Position numbers and translations under genes: made by a program. DNA of 64,000 bases from Myxococcales bacterium (GTDB lineage Bacteria > Myxococcota_A > Polyangia > Palsa-1104 > JAEUJZ01): NCBI GenBank assembly GCA_016794465.1, contig JAEUKA010000115.1:59965-123964 (forward strand), read 5' to 3'. A model generated the notes under the pieces. It saw only the letters and a program-made list of their open reading frames with translations, searched no databases and was not told where the DNA came from. This document shows positions 62,563-64,000 of the stretch, in pieces (within the stretch, counting starts at the first letter, position 1; each line of letters opens with the position of its first letter).

Positions 62563-63091
62563 GGTGTCTCCTTCGCTCCGTCGGCCACATGCCCAGCAGC
62601 GACCGCAGCCGCGTACTCGACTTGGGTCCACTCGCCCGCAGCGTCACTTGTCGATACAGACCTTGCCCCGGCACAAGCTCGACCGTCACGTGGTCCGTCG
62701 GCAGCTCGTACGGAAACCGACTCGCCCACTCGATCACCAGCACCGCCCCCGCTGCCAAGGCTTCCCACAGCCCCAGTTCTTGGAGCTCCGCCGCCCGTTC
62801 CAGCCGATACAGGTCGGCATGCAGCAGCAGCAGCCGGCCTTGATGTTGATGGACCAGCGCAAACGACGGGCTCACCACCTGGGTCCCGGCAGGCACGCCC
62901 AGCCCCGCCGCCAGTCCCTGCGCAAAGCAGGTCTTCCCTGCCCCGAGCGGACCTTCCAGCAGCACCACATCGCCTGGCTGGAGCCGCTCGCCCAGCACGC
63001 GACCGATCCGCCGCGTCGCCAACGGACCTCGGGACACCAGTCGCACCGGCTGGACAGGGTCGGCACGGGTCGGCAGAGGTTTCGCATCCAT
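62555..63091 (-). CDS. tsaE: tRNA threonylcarbamoyladenosine biosynthesis protein TsaE
   Basis: A 178-aa P-loop ATPase for the t6A modification of tRNA. Walker A EGPLGAGKTCFAQGLA is present, then 'SPSFALVHQHQGR', 'LLHADLYRLERAAEL' and 'AVLVIEWASRF'. It is slightly longer than usual at both ends. The asparaginase start overlaps its stop. TsaB and TsaD are not in the window. Confidence 0.95.
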   Translation of the reverse strand: MDAKPLPTRADPVQPVRLVSRGPLATRRIGRVLGERLQPGDVVLLEGPLGAGKTCFAQGLAAGLGVPAGTQVVSPSFALVHQHQGRLLLLHADLYRLERAAELQELGLWEALAAGAVLVIEWASRFPYELPTDHVTVELVPGQGLYRQVTLRASGPKSSTRLRSLLGMWPTERRRHRE

Positions 63092-63106
63092 CGGCAGACT
63101 TCTACC

Positions 63107-64000
63107 TTACTTCCGTCGAGCAATAAAGCGCCTGGCATCACGAAAGAGCACCGGGAAGGTAAGCCGCAACGCCAACGCATAGCAGCCGATCCCCAGCAGC
63201 ACCTCGCCGACCAGCCGCAGACGCGTCACGGGTAGCCCGAGCCGCCCCGCCCCGACCTGCCACAGCAGCAGCCCCCCCGCCATCAGCGCCGTCGCCACCA
63301 CTGCCGGAGCCACCGCCGAAAGCAGCTCGACCGGTCGCAGCGCCGTCAGCCACATGGTCAGCACCGTCCCGCACACCGCCGCCAGGGCCAGCGCGACCGA
63401 CACCGCCTGCGCCACCCGCTCTGGGTGCAGCCGCCCCGGGTCTGTCACCGCGACCAGCCCCAGCAACAGCGCGAAGCTGCCCAGCTGGGTGGCATAGATC
63501 ACCGCCGCCAGCCGCGAGCGATGCAGCGCCGTCAGCTGCGCAAACGCCATCCGATGAAAGCCCAGGGACACCGCGCCCAGCGACAGCCAGGTCATCACCT
63601 GCGCGACCCCGTGCCAGCGCGGCGGCAGCACCGCTGCTTCAAACGTCTTGGCCAGCAGCACCGCCCCGATCGCCATTGGCACAAGGCACAGCGACACCGT
63701 CCGCAGCCCCAGCAAGTAGTTTTGCCGCCGTAGCGCCGGATCTTGGAGCCCGAGCGCCCGCACCAGCGCACTGGCGGCATACATCGCAATCGTCTCGCTC
63801 GGCGTCATGATGACGGTGTAGCCGACCGCATACACCCCCTGCGCCCCGATCGAATAGACCCGCCCGACAAAGACATTGTCCATGTACAGCGTCGCCAGCT
63901 CGACCAGCGAGGACAGATAGATCGGCCAGGTCATCCGCCACAGCTCGCCCAGCAGCTGCCGCGACTCGGCCCAGGCTGGGCCGGTGAGCCGATCCCCCAA
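63107..64000 (-). CDS. Partial flippase-like multi-span membrane protein
   Basis: A frame open to the window edge (297 codons visible), so its N-terminus is probably outside. At least eight hydrophobic helices are visible ('GVYAVGYTVIMTPSETIAMYA', 'VVATALMAGGLLLWQVGAG') and basic residues at the C-terminus (RDARRFIARRK). The pattern resembles the second half of polysaccharide flippases (Wzx or MATE-like). No glycosyltransferase lies in the window to confirm it. A start at the Met near 64000 cannot be excluded. Confidence 0.6.
   Translation of the reverse strand: MGDRLTGPAWAESRQLLGELWRMTWPIYLSSLVELATLYMDNVFVGRVYSIGAQGVYAVGYTVIMTPSETIAMYAASALVRALGLQDPALRRQNYLLGLRTVSLCLVPMAIGAVLLAKTFEAAVLPPRWHGVAQVMTWLSLGAVSLGFHRMAFAQLTALHRSRLAAVIYATQLGSFALLLGLVAVTDPGRLHPERVAQAVSVALALAAVCGTVLTMWLTALRPVELLSAVAPAVVATALMAGGLLLWQVGAGRLGLPVTRLRLVGEVLLGIGCYALALRLTFPVLFRDARRFIARRK

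Overview
The window is about 64 kb of GC-rich, densely packed bacterial DNA with no rRNA or tRNA gene that I can recognise. Several things suggest a myxobacterium-like organism (phylum Myxococcota): cysteine-rich lipoproteins with repeated 'W-G-x-D-V-W-A-V-G' propeller motifs, a double Ser/Thr kinase, TPR/PEGA, FecR and HEAT surface proteins, and short intergenic gaps. This placement is an inference from gene style, not from a marker gene.

The highlight is an eight-gene, minus-strand, translationally coupled operon at 7364-13810. In transcription order it encodes a [2Fe-2S] ferredoxin, a V4R-domain protein, an unknown 80-aa protein, a phycobiliprotein-like globin with a Cys-Val-Arg-Asp bilin-attachment motif, a second V4R protein, a membrane-anchored protein with two complete Ser/Thr kinase domains, a ferredoxin-dependent bilin reductase of the pre-PcyA type, and a heme oxygenase. 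Heme would be opened to biliverdin, reduced with ferredoxin electrons, and probably bound by the globin. This matches the 'BBAG' (bilin biosynthesis-associated globin) clusters reported from non-photosynthetic bacteria as relatives of cyanobacterial phycobiliproteins. The double kinase in the middle of the operon is the part I do not know from that description.

Left edge (1-7225): a partial small gene with an AT-rich beginning, then a 1592-aa CHAT protease / STAND NTPase / WD40 protein that looks like a conflict or regulated-death protein, then a propeller lipoprotein. Between 13.9 and 21 kb lie a C39-like cysteine protease, msrA, queG, an HMG-CoA lyase, rnc and a TPR/PEGA membrane protein. 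From 21 to 31.7 kb there are two molybdo-hydroxylase gene sets: one complete (large, 2Fe-2S and FAD subunits) and one PaoA/PaoB-like pair with no large subunit. Among these sit tag, a 13-copy 22-bp repeat array with paired GATC sites, a small gene with a structured leader, icd and an LpoA-like lipoprotein. Then come dapD-dapE-aminotransferase (lysine/peptidoglycan precursor), HEAT and C-type lectin surface proteins, dnaX-ybaB and hypD-hypE.

From 43.9 to 50.9 kb a MarR regulator faces an ABC exporter operon (two FtsX-like permeases, a LolA-like periplasmic protein, an outer-membrane barrel, an ATPase and two small envelope proteins), with a perfect inverted repeat between them. The right end holds catalase, a PDZ-thioredoxin, alanine racemase, a FecR-barrel protein, a second propeller lipoprotein, a chalcone-isomerase-like protein, a CDP-alcohol phosphatidyltransferase, an asparaginase, tsaE and a truncated flippase-like gene. 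Function calls rest on motifs read by eye; no database search was run.
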